The position numbers and the translations under genes are program-made. This document shows, in pieces, positions 52,455 to 63,569 of a stretch of DNA of 64,000 nt; the stretch's first letter is position 1; each line of letters begins with the position of its first letter. The DNA is taken from the NCBI GenBank assembly GCA_033032865.1, contig JAWHQI010000257.1:310001-374000 (forward strand), read 5' to 3'. The notes beneath the pieces were generated by a model. That model did no database searches. It saw only the letters and a program-made list of their open reading frames with translations, and was not told where the DNA came from. This DNA comes from Dactylorhiza incarnata. Taxonomy: Eukaryota > Streptophyta > Magnoliopsida > Asparagales > Orchidaceae.

Positions 52455-53800
52455 GAGATGGACAAGGTGATAGAGGGAAGGGCAAGGTTGGAGGCTACAA
52501 AGGAAGTGGAGGAGGTCGAAGTAATGGCTAAGGGAGGAGATCCGGAGATGTTGAGGATCAGCGGAACGTTGATGAAGGGTGACGAGATGAAGATGGTGGC
52601 GTGCAAGGAGGAGAACGTTGACATCTTCGCCTAGAGTGCGGCAGAAATGTCGGGGATTGATGCGAAGGTTGCATGTCACCGACTCAATATTGACCCTGAG
52701 GTCCACCCCATCCTCCGAAAGAAAAGGGTAATGGATGTCTCGTTGGTTGGGCCCATTAGGGAGGAAGTGAGGGAGCTGCCCGAGGCAGGCTTTGTGTCGG
52801 AGATCCAGTATCCAGACTGGGTCTTCAATGTTGTAATGGTCAAGAAACCAGAGGGGCTGAAGGATGTGTGTAGTCTTTTCCCTACTTAATAAAGCTTGCC
52901 CAAATTATTGTTTTCCTCTGTCTCGAATCGATGCGCTGGTTGATTCAGCCGTCGATTTTTCTGCTATGAGCTTTCTTAATGCCTTTTTAGGGTATCACTA
53001 GATTCGGATATATCCCTCTGATCGTTGCAACATCTCCTTTATCATGAACGATGGCTACTACAGTTACAAGATGATGTCATTTGGATGGAAGAATGTTGTA
53101 GCTACGTACCAACAGATGATGGATCGCGTGTTCGAGGAATAAAAGGGGCAGAACCTGGAGGTATATGTTAATGATCTCTTGATCAAGAGCAAAAGCATCG
53201 GGGAACATATCACTGATCTGGTGGAGACCTTTGTTACACTCTATAAGTTCACAATAAGGCTAAATCCATCAAAGTGTGTATTCAGAGCAAGAAGAGGGAA
53301 GTTCTTGGGGCATCCCCTTACCCCGAAAGGGGTCGAGCCTAACCCCGACAAAGTCAAAGCCATCATGGAGATGTCATAGCCTAGAAATACGATGGAAGTT
53401 CAAAGCTTAATGGGAATATTGACTGGCCTTAGTCGCTTCTTGTCAAAGGTAGGAGAAAGGTGCTCCCCCTTCGTTAAAACTCTTCGCAGTAATCAACAGT
53501 TCGAATTGATGAGAGAGTGCGATGAGGCATTTGAAAAGCTGAAGCGGTAGCTGGCCCATGCACCACTACTTCAAAGCCCGAAGGAGGGGAAGTCATATTC
53601 CTCTATTTAGGACTGGGAGCAGAAGCAATAAGCTCAATCGGCGCTCAAAAGGGGAGAAGGAAAGATACAGCTTCCTATTTTCTATGTAAGCATGGTACTC
53701 CGTAAGGCAGAGGTGCGATATCCAATCCTCGAGAAGTTGGTCTTTGCCTTAGTCGTGTCAGCACGGAAACTCCGATCATACTTTTAAGCTCATTCCATTC
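52455..53800 (+). pseudogene. Element H: reverse transcriptase remnant
   Basis: Broken into pieces in several frames: GPIREEVRELPEAGFVSEIQ (about 52750), DFSAMSFLNAF-like (about 52950), and LNPSKCVFRARRGKFLGHP (53250). The catalytic motif reads Tyr-Val-Asn-Asp (53161-53172) instead of YVDD, one G-to-A change, so activity would be lost even if the stops were absent. Confidence 0.85.
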
Positions 53801-54680
53801 GCGTGGTAATAGATCATCCTCTTTGAAGCATCATGAATGAGGTGGAGCACTCGGGGCAGTTGACAAAGTGGTCGGTGGAGCATAGTGAGTTTGACATCGT
53901 CTTATTTCCTAGGGTGGAAATCAAATTGCAAGATGTGGCGGATTTCTTGGCCGACTTATCGGTCGAAGTGGAGGAAGGAGGGGTTCCCTCCGATTTGGTG
54001 CCTTGGAAGATGTTCATGGACGGGGCTTCGGTAAAGAACTTTATAGAAGTGGGCATCGTGCTAGGTAAGCCCACAAGGGATGAGGATCGCACAAGATGTC
54101 AAAATCTTATTCCCAGTCATGAAAAATCAAGCGGAGTATGAAGCAATAGTTGCAAGATTTCGCCTCGCAAAAGTGTTAGGAGTCCAAGACCCTCTGGCAT
54201 TCACAGAATCGATGGTGGTCGCATACCAGATCCGTGGGAAGTTTGAGGTGTGAGATGACATCTTGCAGTGATACCTAGGGAAGGTTAAAGGGCTGATTGG
54301 AACTTTCAGATCATTTTTCTTTCAACATGTGCTAATGGAAGAGAACTCGGCGGCAGATCGACTAACCAAGTATGGCCCAAGAGCCGGAGGGGCGATTGCT
54401 GAGTTATTATGAGCATCCAACGAAGAGGGAGAGATGATGGAGATCAAGCAGCGAGCCTCTTAGATAGATCCGTTTGTAGCATTCTTAGATACTTGCCAAC
54501 TTCCAGTTGAGGCTGAAGATAAGAGGAATTTCTGGTACAATGCAGCTTACTACCTATCTACTGCACGGAGGAGAGTTGTATCGGAAGACCATCTCGGGCC
54601 CCTTGGCCAGATGCGTGTTAGAGGCCGAAGTTCCTCGGGTTCTGGAAGAGCTCTATTCCGAGGAGTGTGGAAATCGTTCT
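53801..54680 (+). pseudogene. Element H: RNase H and second RNase H remnants
   Basis: HSGQLTKWSVEHSEFDIVLF (53850) is the end of the first RNase H. WKMFMDGASVKNF (54005), NQAEYEAIVARFRLAK (54123) and MEENSAADRLTKYGPRAGG (54335) belong to the second. Stops lie at several points. A TAG (about 54460) precedes IDPFVAFL, the integrase start, at the same codon as in the inner Tat. Confidence 0.82.
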
Positions 54681-55133
54681 TAGGTAGGGGTGAAAGTGGA
54701 GCTAGCCTGCTCGAGAGCTCGACGAGGCAACTCGAAAAAATCTAGACTCGAACTCGAGCCTGTCGAGCTCGAGCTTTATTTTGAGCCGAGCTCGAGCCTA
54801 ATTTCTCTTGTTCATGAGCTCACGAGCCTTTTTATTTAAAAATATTTTATTTATTTATTGTATGTATTATAAAATGTAGGTATTATTATACTTATACATT
54901 ATCATCGTACTAATATATAATATATATTAAATAATAAGTAATTTATTACATTAAAAAGTAGTTATAAGTCATTTATTACGTAAATTTTGGGTTTTGCTTG
55001 AGCAGAGCTCGTCGAGCTCAGTCGAGCTCGAGCCTTTGAACACAAGCTCATCGAGCTCGAGCTCGAGATCAAAAAAAGTAGCTTGAGCTCGAGCTCAAGC
55101 TGGCTTTTTTTATGAGCTCGACTCATTTGCTGA
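54681..55133. mobile_element. Non-autonomous hAT-like insertion rich in GAGCTCGAGC
   Basis: It interrupts the integrase zinc-finger region of H. It begins TAGGTAGGGGTGAAAGTGG and is full of GAGCTCGAG words arranged as inverted pairs, with an A+T-rich middle. The likely 8-bp TSD is imperfect (ATCGTTCT at 54673-54680 against TTCATTCT at 55134-55141). TAGGGGTG termini with GAGCTCGAGC tracts are familiar from plant hAT-type elements; the assignment is moderate. Confidence 0.6.
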
Positions 55134-56170
55134 TTCATTCTGGGACTCGCACTCTGGAACAGAGAATCATGAGGCAGGGTTACTTTTGGCCAATTATCCA
55201 AAAAAATGCTGAAGATTTCTTGAAGAAATGTCAGCTCTTTTCTCCTCTTCAACTGCAGTCTGCACAGCTTCGTTCGATCACGGCCCCGTGGCCATTTGCT
55301 ATTTGGGGGATGGATTTAATCGACCCTTTTCCCCAAGCTAATGGGCAAAGGAAGTTTGTTCTCGTGATGATCGACTGCTTTTCAAAGTGGATCGAGGCTA
55401 AGGCTCTAGCCAAGACCACGTCTCAAATCGTGAAGAACTTCATCTGGGGAGAGATTGCTTGCAGATTCGGGATCCCTCTCGCGATCTTCACCGACAATTG
55501 TCCGCAATTTGATAGCCTTGAGCTGACAAACTTCTGCAATCAGTTGGGGATGGATCTACGATTTGCCTCCATTCATCACCTTCTGAGCAATGACTAGGTT
55601 GAAGCTGCAAACAAGCTTGTCATCAATCTCTTGAAGAAGAAGGTCGAGAACCTCAAAGGAAACTGGGTGAAGAAGCTTCCATCAGTTTTGTGGGCGTTGA
55701 GAACCACCCCCAACTCGGCCATCAGGGAGACATCTTTCAAACTGTCCCTCGGGTCAGAAGCTCTCATCTTAGTGGAGTTTGAGGTCAGAAGCCTGAGAGT
55801 AGTTGCGGCAGATGGGGGAGATAGGGAGTGGCGCCTTGAAAATAAAGAAGCTCAAAAATTATCCCTTGATTATATAGAAGAGCTTCGAGATCTTGCTTCG
55901 GTCCGGTAGGAAGTATTTAAGAGGAGAATGACGAGGCACTTCAACAAACACGTTCACATCATGCAATTCCGGTCAGGCGATCTTATCTTAAAGAAAGTTG
56001 ATGCGGCTGGAAGATCCGTCGCCGCCAGGAAACTAGACCCAAATTAGGAAAGGTCTTTCATCATATATTAAGCTCTCAAAACAGGAGGATGTCGCCTGCA
56101 AAGTACACGAGGGAGAACTCCTCGGGAATACTTGGAATGGAGATGACCTGAAAAGGTTCTACCCGTAAGG
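55134..56170 (+). pseudogene. Element H: integrase remnant
   Basis: After the insertion: SGTRTLEQRIMRQGYFWP, WGMDLIDPFPQ, FTDNCPQF (Gly changed to Cys), then a TAG where Gln is normal before VEAANK. A second open stretch (55631-55909) has LPSVLWALRTTPNSA and YIEELRDLAS. It ends GNTWNGDDLKRFYP. It is parallel to the inner Tat integrase throughout. Confidence 0.88.
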
Positions 56171-56634
56171 GGGAAGGTTATGTATATCTTTTGTAAATAT
56201 ATAAAATTATTCATCCACACCCTAAAATATTGGGTTTTATCACATTTTTATGAAGGTCTCAAATATATTTTGAAGAAAGAATCCGTCCCCAGGGACAGGT
56301 TGGGAGGCGGGCCTCTAACTTGACTCTCATAAAGCTCATGTCGGGTGATAGGACGGTGCCTCGGGATAATAGCGAATCCTGATCTCTGCACTGACGACCG
56401 AGATCAGCTCTCTCTTTAGCATGTTGGTCGACGATCCCTTGAGTGCACTTCTCCTCCATATGGAGAAGTTATTAAGAGAGTCAGGAGTCGTCCCCCAACC
56501 CAGCAGGAGGAATGATTTGCTTAATAGGGGGACCTACGTCAATGAAGGCGTCGTAAACCCTAAAATGATATAATCTCAGCATATTATCACCCGAAATCTC
56601 AGGTTTAATTTTGACATTTACGGTTGAAAAAATC
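56171..56634 (+). other. Tail of element H and unassigned DNA
   Basis: 56280-56500 matches the inner Tat tail repeat (CTCTGCACTGACGACCGAGATC, GCATGTTGGTCGA). 56500-56634 has no features I can name. Confidence 0.6.
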
Positions 56635-57152
56635 TGTTGGGAAAACCCTGTGATTTAACTTAACAAATTATATAAAAGTGATTTTATCTACTAGGATTGA
56701 ATTACCCATTGTATAGTGAGGGTAATCTGGTCATTAGATGTCTTAGGATGTCACACTCAATATAGGGTGTCAGGACCAGATCAAGGGAAGCAAAATTGGG
56801 CTAAGTTAACATTTGCGTCGAATAGAATTCGACGCAACATCGAGTCCATTTCGACGCTACTCTGATTAGAAGTCCAAGTTGTTCAACCCTTCTGTCGAAA
56901 TAACTCAAGTCGACGCTACATCGAATAAATATCGAAGTAGAGGTCAGGGACTTGTCAGAGTAACTAGAGAAGTCGACGCAGCTTCTACTTCAACTCGACG
57001 CAGAAGAAGTTTGGCTAGGGGGCGGTCAAAACGTGAAGCAAAAAAGACTTCTTAAGAGAAAATAGGAGCGAAGCTTGTGCGGAGGGAGTGAATGCCAAAA
57101 GCCAAGGGGAGCAGGAATTGTGAGCCGGAGGCGAAATTTTAGGAGATTTTTG
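56635..57152 (+). mobile_element. Start of a SIRE-like LTR with minisatellite, cut by copia
   Basis: Starts TGTTGGGAAAACCC and follows the same plan as LTR D (7612): a spacer, then repeated TCGACGCA/TTCGACGC words (56812-57000). It is interrupted at 57153 by a copia element, with TTTTG (57148-57152) as the likely left TSD. The right TSD is outside the window. Confidence 0.6.
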
Positions 57153-58034
57153 TGATAGAATTTACTATCGCAGCGGAAAAGGATCGTTTATAGGGATTTA
57201 TACCTCCGGCCATTACGACCACTTTTGGACGATCGGCTTCGACTGTGGCGATAGACGGAGCACCTCCTAACTGTGAGCAAATCAAGACAGGGCGCACCTC
57301 CTCCTAGCTGTGCAGAGATCGGACCGGAAACCTGCAAACACTGGAGGGGTCGTGTTGTTGATGTCGCCTGAGGGAGAAGGGACAAGGCGCAATACTGTCG
57401 CTTGGCGATAGGTTCTGCGACAGCGGAAGAGGGCGACGAATGCCTGCAGTCGAGAGGTCGACTAAGACCGGCGATGGCGCTGCAGATCCTTGACTGGGTC
57501 GGCGACGACGAAGACAAGGCCGCGACGGCGGCACTAGAGTTCTTCAACTGACACGGCGACGGTGAACGCAGGAGACGCGGGAGACGGGCGACCTTGCGTC
57601 TGGAGTTCATCACCGGAAGAAGCAGAGGCTTAGCGTCAATCAATGTCGCCGGGGAAGGAGCTCGCCGAACGGGAACCACGACACCTTGCGCGGCGGAGAC
57701 GGCGGAACGGGGAGAGCGGAATCGCGAAAACCCTAAGTTGCGACTTGGGAGAATGGGAACAGTGCGGCTCTCTTTTGCTCTGCTTCCGAATGGTGGGGAG
57801 GGTGAACCGAATGAATGAATTAAGATGGGTTTAACATTCTATTTATACCCCCATTCAGGGCCTTGAGCAAAGCCCTAATCGATCGGGGCCGTCGATCCTC
57901 CCATCTAGAGGATCGAGGTTAAAAACCCGCTCTAATTTAATAGCGCGCGTCACTTTGAGTTTATTGAGTCACTCCGAATACCGGTCACCCTATCGGGTTC
58001 CCACGGGTTGAATCACGATAGGGTAATACTTACA
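57153..58034 (-). repeat. 3' LTR of the right-hand copia element (882 bp)
   Basis: Minus strand TGTAAGTATTACCC...AGTAAATTCTATCA. TATA box (TATAAATA, minus) at 57847-57840. ORFs on either strand in 57188-57834 fall inside the LTR and are not genes. Confidence 0.93.
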
Positions 58035-58049
58035 TTCTCCCACTTGATT
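58035..58049 (-). other. Polypurine tract of the right-hand copia element
   Basis: The minus strand reads AAGTGGGAGAA directly before the 3' LTR start. Confidence 0.85.
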
Positions 58050-58477
58050 CAACACAGGGAAAATCCCTCCTATTATTTGGAAAAATAATAATTTCACTTT
58101 ATAAGAGAAAAATAACTCTAGACACATAGGGTAACGGTGAACAATAAAACTTTACGTATGGCCATACTTAATAAATGTAACTACAGTGACTCTTGGCTCA
58201 AAAACTTTATGTGACGGCTTTATACCTGCATAGGACATCACTTCCTCATGAACTGCAGCGGTTGTACCTACAGTAGGTACTTCCCTTCCGCAATCACAAT
58301 GTGGTTGTTAAACCCTATCAAGTGCTTTAAGCGACAACAATTCTTTATGAGTGGATGCTCCCACTCTTTAATGCAATATTGAATCTCTGAGAATACTTTA
58401 GAATGCGCATAAGAGATAATAAACTGAAATACTGCATTAATCAACGACAGGAGAACAACACAAAATGTCATGACAAC
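58050..58477 (-). other. Copia 3' untranslated region
   Basis: A+T-rich sequence between the RNase H stop and the purine tract. No ORF of note. Confidence 0.7.
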
Positions 58478-58993
58478 TTAAGCATCAAACGAGTCCACAA
58501 GTCCCATTCTTTCGACATGAGTTTTAAATAACTTAGGTAGGAGCCCCTTAGTCATGGGATCTGCTACCATAAGCAGTGTGCCTATATGCTCGATGATGAC
58601 TTTCTCCTCCTGCACATTTTCTCTGACCACCAAAAACTTTATATCTATGTGTTTGTTGCGGCTCCCGCTTTTATTGTTCTTTGCAAAGAACGCCGATGCA
58701 GCATTATCACATAGAAGCTTCATTGGCTTAGGAACTGTATCCATCACCCTAAGCCCTGAGGTGAAGTTCCTCAACCACAATGCTTGCTTTGTTGCTTCAT
58801 AGCATGCAATGAATTCTGCCTCCATAGTCGAGGATGCGATGAGAGTCTGTTTGACACTCTTCCATGCTACTGCACCACCGGCCAACATAAAGATGTAGCC
58901 CGATGTGGATTTCCTCGAGTCTTGGCAGCCTGCAAAGTCTGCATCTATATATCCGACCAAATCCAGAATGTCGGACTCTCTGAATGTAAGCAT
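58478..58993 (-). CDS. Copia RNase H
   Basis: 171 codons. It shows LVGYIDADFAGCQDSRKSTS, WKSVKQTLIASSTMEAEFIA, CDNAASAFFAKNN and HIDIKFLVVRE, the standard run of copia RNase H with all catalytic acids (Asp in DADFAG, Glu in MEAEF, Asp in CDNA). It ends at the native stop of pol. It is in one frame with RT, from which a TGA at 59018-59020 separates it. Confidence 0.92.
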   Translation of the reverse strand: MLTFRESDILDLVGYIDADFAGCQDSRKSTSGYIFMLAGGAVAWKSVKQTLIASSTMEAEFIACYEATKQALWLRNFTSGLRVMDTVPKPMKLLCDNAASAFFAKNNKSGSRNKHIDIKFLVVRENVQEEKVIIEHIGTLLMVADPMTKGLLPKLFKTHVERMGLVDSFDA

Positions 58994-59017
58994 GTAATCT
59001 TTTGTTCCTTGGAGATA

Positions 59018-60259
59018 TCACATGACTTTCTTGGCAGCTGTCCAATGCTCTATCCCAGGATTACTTTGATATCTTCCCAACATCCCTACTACGAATGCAA
59101 TGTCTGGTCTGGTGCAAATATCTAGATAGACCAAACTGCCAACCGCAGATGCATATGGAATGTTTTTCATGGATTCAAGTTCCAGAGAGGTTTTGGGGCA
59201 TTGTGACAAACTGAATTTGTCACCCTTCACTATGGGAGCTATGGAGCTGGAACAGTTTTTCATATTAAATCTCTCTAGAATTTTGTTGATATAGGCCTTC
59301 TGAGATAACCCCAAGATCTTTTGAGATCTATCTCTATGTATCTCAATTCCTATAACATAGGAAGCCTCCCCTAAATCTTTCATATCAAAATTCTTAGAGA
59401 GAAACTGTTTAGTCTCCCATATCATAGCCCGACTGTTACTCGCCAGCAAGATATCATCAACATATAGGACTAATATAATGAAAGAGCCCCCACGGACCTT
59501 GATGTATATGCACTGATCCACAATGTTTTCTTCGAAGCCAAATGAGATAACAACATTGTGAAACTTTGTATACCATTGTCGTGAGGACTGCTTTAGTCCA
59601 TATAGTGATTTCCTTAATTTGCATACGAGTCCAAGATGACTCTCTGAAACGAAACCTTCAGGCTGACTCATGTATACTTCCTCTTCAAGATCCCCATTTA
59701 AGAATGCCGTTTTGACATCCATCTGATGTAACTCTAAATCAAAGTGAGCTACGAGGGCCATGATGATTCTTAGTGAATCCTTCTTTGAAACCGGAGAGAA
59801 GGTGTCATGGTAATCTATGCCCTCCCGTTGAAGGAACCCTTTGGCAACAAGTCGTGCTTTATATCGTTCGATATTACCAGAGGCATCGATTTTTGTCTTA
59901 TAGACCCATTTACAGCCAATCGCACGATAGCCTTCTGGTAATTCTACTAGAGTCCATACTTGATTGTTTGCCATCGAGTTTAATTCCTCCTTCATGGCTT
60001 CGTGCCATTTTTCAGAATCCGTACGGCTTATAGCCTCTGAAAAGGTGATGAGATCATTATTGAGTCCAGACATGCAGTCGGTCTCTTGTAAGTATACAAC
60101 ATAATCAGCCGAAATTGCCGACCTTTTGACTCTTGAGGATCTCCGTAAATCTGGTTGATCAAGTGGTTGTGGGGTGGTCTCCACTGGTGGTGGTTCCTGA
60201 ATGACCGCTTCATTAACCATATCTTCATGAGAGCTCTGGATAGGAGGATCATCGATCAC
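59018..60259 (-). CDS. Copia reverse transcriptase
   Basis: 413 codons in the pol frame. The RT domain starts at NNQVWTLVELPEGYRAIGCK and includes YKARLVAKGF, QMDVKTAFLNGDLEEEVYM, SLYGLKQSSRQWY and the catalytic LYVDDILLA. The connection domain has YASAVGSLVYLDICTRPDIA. Everything expected is present. It ends at a TGA (59018-59020) in AAAKKVM context where copia elements usually have Arg. Confidence 0.93.
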   Translation of the reverse strand: MIDDPPIQSSHEDMVNEAVIQEPPPVETTPQPLDQPDLRRSSRVKRSAISADYVVYLQETDCMSGLNNDLITFSEAISRTDSEKWHEAMKEELNSMANNQVWTLVELPEGYRAIGCKWVYKTKIDASGNIERYKARLVAKGFLQREGIDYHDTFSPVSKKDSLRIIMALVAHFDLELHQMDVKTAFLNGDLEEEVYMSQPEGFVSESHLGLVCKLRKSLYGLKQSSRQWYTKFHNVVISFGFEENIVDQCIYIKVRGGSFIILVLYVDDILLASNSRAMIWETKQFLSKNFDMKDLGEASYVIGIEIHRDRSQKILGLSQKAYINKILERFNMKNCSSSIAPIVKGDKFSLSQCPKTSLELESMKNIPYASAVGSLVYLDICTRPDIAFVVGMLGRYQSNPGIEHWTAAKKVM

Positions 60260-60277
60260 TCCATCATATGTTGGGAT

Positions 60278-61228
60278 CTAAATAGGTAGGTGTTGAGCCA
60301 TAGGAGGTATGGGCCCCCCAGGTTCAACACCACTGCCTGAAGGTGCGGTCTCCTGCACCTCTTCTATCACAACTCTATGAGAACTACTCTCACCAGTATT
60401 AAATTCCTCCAAAAATTTGGCATTTCTTGCTTCAACTATTCTTAATGTGTGAGAGGGACAATAAAAGCGATAACCCTTGGACTTTTCTGCATAGCCAATG
60501 AAAAAACCACTGACTGTCCTTGGGTCTAGCTTCTTTTCATGTGGGTTGTACACCCGAACCTCTACTTGACAGCCCCATATGTGTACATGATTCAAACTGG
60601 GTTTCCATCCATTCCATAACTCAAAGGGTGTTTTAGGAACTGATTTGGATGGGACCCGGTTCAAGACGTACACGGCCGTTTTTAGAGCTTCACTCCACAT
60701 GTTAGGAGGGAGAGATGAGACACTTGTCATGCTCCTTACCATATCCATTAAAGTTCGATTCCTTCTTTCGGCTACACCATTTTGTTGTGGTGTGCCAGGA
60801 GTCGTATACTGAGCTATGATTCCATGTTCCTGAAGAAATCTAGCGAATGAACCTGGTCTTTGGCATCCATCTGTGAATCTACCATAATATTCGCCACCCC
60901 TGTCAGATCTTACAATTTTGATACTCAAACCAGATTGTTTCTCTACTTCTGCCTTATAGATTTTGAAAGCATCTAGTGCTTCAGATTTGTCATTTAGAAG
61001 ATAGAGATACATGTATCTTGTGAAATCATCAATAAAAGTAATAAAATACTTTTGACCATTCAAACATGGGGTGGTAAACAGTCCACAGATATCAGTGTGA
61101 ATGATTACTAATTTAGCATCGCTTCTTCTAGCTCCTTTGCTGGACTTGCTAGTGTGCTTTCCCTTTATGCATGCTATGCAAGTCCCATAGTCAGTGAAGT
61201 CGAGTGCCTGAATGGCACCTTCCTTCAC
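60278..61228 (-). CDS. Copia integrase
   Basis: The frame is shared with the upstream protease. CIACIKGKH is the second half of the zinc site, and the first half lies just upstream past the TGA at 61274. Catalytic residues are in VIIHTDICG, KIVRSDRGGEYYG and NGVAERRNRTL. The C-terminal part has TPFELWNGWKPSLNH and GFFIGYAEKSKGYRFY. A TAG at 60278-60280 separates it from RT. The nominal ATG at 61228 is not a native start. Confidence 0.92.
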   Translation of the reverse strand: MKEGAIQALDFTDYGTCIACIKGKHTSKSSKGARRSDAKLVIIHTDICGLFTTPCLNGQKYFITFIDDFTRYMYLYLLNDKSEALDAFKIYKAEVEKQSGLSIKIVRSDRGGEYYGRFTDGCQRPGSFARFLQEHGIIAQYTTPGTPQQNGVAERRNRTLMDMVRSMTSVSSLPPNMWSEALKTAVYVLNRVPSKSVPKTPFELWNGWKPSLNHVHIWGCQVEVRVYNPHEKKLDPRTVSGFFIGYAEKSKGYRFYCPSHTLRIVEARNAKFLEEFNTGESSSHRVVIEEVQETAPSGSGVEPGGPIPPMAQHLPI

Positions 61229-61273
61229 TAATCTTTTAAGGCGCTCTATGGAGATATGACCTAATCTCCGATG

Positions 61274-62605
61274 TCATAAGCTAGATGAGTGATTATTTTT
61301 CACACTATTGCTGCTATTTTCATGTGTCGTGTTAAATGATTGCATATAATTTAAATCTAAATCAAGACTATATAAACCATCAGTTAATTTGCCAGATCCA
61401 ATAGTTACTGCATCTTTAATAATCAGAAAGATAGAGTTCTTAAACTGAAAATCAAAGCCCTTAGGCGATAGTCTTGATACAGATACTAAATTCTTAGAAA
61501 AGCTAGGAATAAAGAAGGTCTTCTCTAAGTCCAAAATGTATCCGGTCTGAAGGACGAGCCTGTATGTCCCCACACCTTCAACAGAAGACGGCATCTTGTT
61601 CCCTGAATAGACGCACAGTTCCCCATCACTTGGTTTCCTTAGAGTTTGAAACCCCTGCATGACAGTAGAAACATGGATTGTAGAGCCTGAATCAATCCAC
61701 CGTGTGTTATGAAAATCATGTGAATTAACAAAATTTGATTCATAACACACTAATGACGTCGTACCTTCATGCTTTGCGCGCCAAGTCTTATACTTGTTGC
61801 AATCCTTTTTCATGTGACCCTTCTTGTGGCAGAAGAAACAAGTTGGTAGCTTTATGTTATCCGGTTTCTTGATGGAAACAGCTATTGCCTTGACTTTGCC
61901 TTTTGGGTCACCCTTGGACTTGCTTGATTGACCTTTCTTGTGATGCACAAAATTCACAGATTCCAACTTTTCTTGCTTCAGCCTGCCTTGCTCTTGAACA
62001 CACATGTTCAACAGCTCGTTCACTGACCATTTTTCCTTATGTGTCATGTAAGACACCTTGAAAGCAGTGTAGTCGGCAGGTAATGAAGTCAAGATAAAGT
62101 GGACTAAAAATGACTCCGAAAAGTCAACGTCCAAGGTCTTCAGCTGAGAAGCTATGTCTCTCATTTCCATTATATGTCCCCGTACACTCTCTGTCCCTTT
62201 GAGCTTCATGGAACAGAGCTTTGCCATTAGGGTGCTGGCCTGGGCTTTATCCGAGCTGACGAACTGTTCGTCAATGGCCCCCATCAGATCTTTAGCAGTT
62301 TTGCACTCGGGGATAGATCCCCTAATGCTCTGACTGACGTGGGTCTTGATCTCCATTATACTGAGACGATTGGATCTCTCCCATCGCTCGTATAAGGTAC
62401 GGTCAGCTGGTGTGCTCTCCGCCGTGGGGAGAGCGGGCTCATCCACGCGGAGTGTCAAATCAAGGTCCATACACCCTAAGGCTAGAAGCACTTTATCTTT
62501 CCATATTTTATAATTATCCCCCGAGAGAGTGGAGATGAATTGTGTTGGGTCGATTACTGTATTAAAAACTGCAAGAAAATAGTAAAATACACGCTTACTA
62601 TTCAT
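61274..62605 (-). CDS. Copia Gag, CCHC knuckle and protease
   Basis: 443 codons from the ATG at 62605. Gag: FISTLSGDNYKIWKDKVLLA, ADRTLYERWERSN, FVHFILTSLP-type core, LLNMCVQEQGRLK. The zinc knuckle CFFCHKKGHMKKDC binds element RNA. The protease is WIDSGSTIHVS, then LVSVSRLSPKGF. It ends at a TGA (61274-61276) where the pre-integrase motif normally has Trp before HRRLGH. Copia elements make one Gag-Pol protein, so this stop truncates it. Confidence 0.92.
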   Translation of the reverse strand: MNSKRVFYYFLAVFNTVIDPTQFISTLSGDNYKIWKDKVLLALGCMDLDLTLRVDEPALPTAESTPADRTLYERWERSNRLSIMEIKTHVSQSIRGSIPECKTAKDLMGAIDEQFVSSDKAQASTLMAKLCSMKLKGTESVRGHIMEMRDIASQLKTLDVDFSESFLVHFILTSLPADYTAFKVSYMTHKEKWSVNELLNMCVQEQGRLKQEKLESVNFVHHKKGQSSKSKGDPKGKVKAIAVSIKKPDNIKLPTCFFCHKKGHMKKDCNKYKTWRAKHEGTTSLVCYESNFVNSHDFHNTRWIDSGSTIHVSTVMQGFQTLRKPSDGELCVYSGNKMPSSVEGVGTYRLVLQTGYILDLEKTFFIPSFSKNLVSVSRLSPKGFDFQFKNSIFLIIKDAVTIGSGKLTDGLYSLDLDLNYMQSFNTTHENSSNSVKNNHSSSL

Positions 62606-63569
62606 TTAAAAGCAATGACATAAGTAATATTTGAAATTACGCAAAGTGGCACAAAACTTTGTTTTAACAATTAACTCATATTAATTGTTAATAATAAAAA
62701 TCCAGTCTCCCTGTGGGCAAAGACCGCTATCGCATAGGATTTTTATTAATATTCTTTATTTATATAGCTAGTAAGACAATGTATCGCGATCAACGGGAAC
62801 TCGTACCTGTGGGCATTGAGGCCCATTAATCGGGGTACACTCTTACTACTATATACCAATTTTAAAATCCTTTGTTGTTAATAACTACTTCCCTGTGGGG
62901 CCGAGCAATTTTTAGCAACCTTGGAAATTAATTGCAACGTGCAAAAATTAGATCTTTGTGACTATAAGAACGCACCCCACGATGTGTTCCCTGAACAGTC
63001 ACGATTACCATGGTCATCAGGATGCTTTGGCTACTCCTGATAATCACGATAAACATGTATTCTAATTTTATGCAAATAAACTGAAATTTGTTGGAGCTCA
63101 AACGAGAGAAATGACCCGAATCCGATTTTCATAGACGCCTTCAACTTAAAATCTTCATATGTGTTAGGGTTCCACCGCCAGGACTTGTACGTTTTGATAT
63201 GTTCCTCCACCACCGCATCAGAGAGCCCCAAAGATCACCGGATTTGAAGCGCTTGATCTCCTCCATAAAGAGGTCATGGATATCGGATTCGGGTCAGGAA
63301 AGCGGGGTTGTACTATTGTCGTTACATTACATTCCAGGTAAAAAATAAATAATAATTACATGGCCTTGAAAGAATATTACACCATCACAGAACCACCGGC
63401 AATAGACAACCATGACAGTCCCTGAACACATAACAAACGAGCATCCAACAAGAAAGCAACACGTATTTTGGAAGAAATCTCCACAGAATTTTTGTAGAAA
63501 AAACACATCACAAATTTTGAAGAAATCGTCACAGATTTTGGAAAAAACGGATGTGAAAAACCCTATATA
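62606..63569 (-). other. Copia leader (5' untranslated region)
   Basis: Between primer site and Gag, about 960 bp, long for a copia element. Two stretches have a similar CCCTGTGGG(C/G)...GA pattern (62711 and 62892). There is no ORF that I would call. Confidence 0.6.

Larger units (their letters stand above)
50372..56634 (+). mobile_element. Old Tat element H, body (continues from 15813)
   Basis: Continues the leader of H after the G insertion. Gag, protease, RT, RNase H, second RNase H and integrase remnants follow in Tat order, all parallel to the inner Tat but with many stops and shifts. The tail (56171-56500) matches the inner Tat tail. The region that would hold antisense genes and the 3' LTR is missing, so H is 3'-truncated near another LTR at 56635. 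Confidence 0.88.

Noticed and set aside
57188..57834. Minus- and plus-strand ORFs of 63-163 codons, repeated at 63619-63978
   Set aside because: Both sites are inside the LTRs of the same copia element; the ORFs differ between copies and have no domain.
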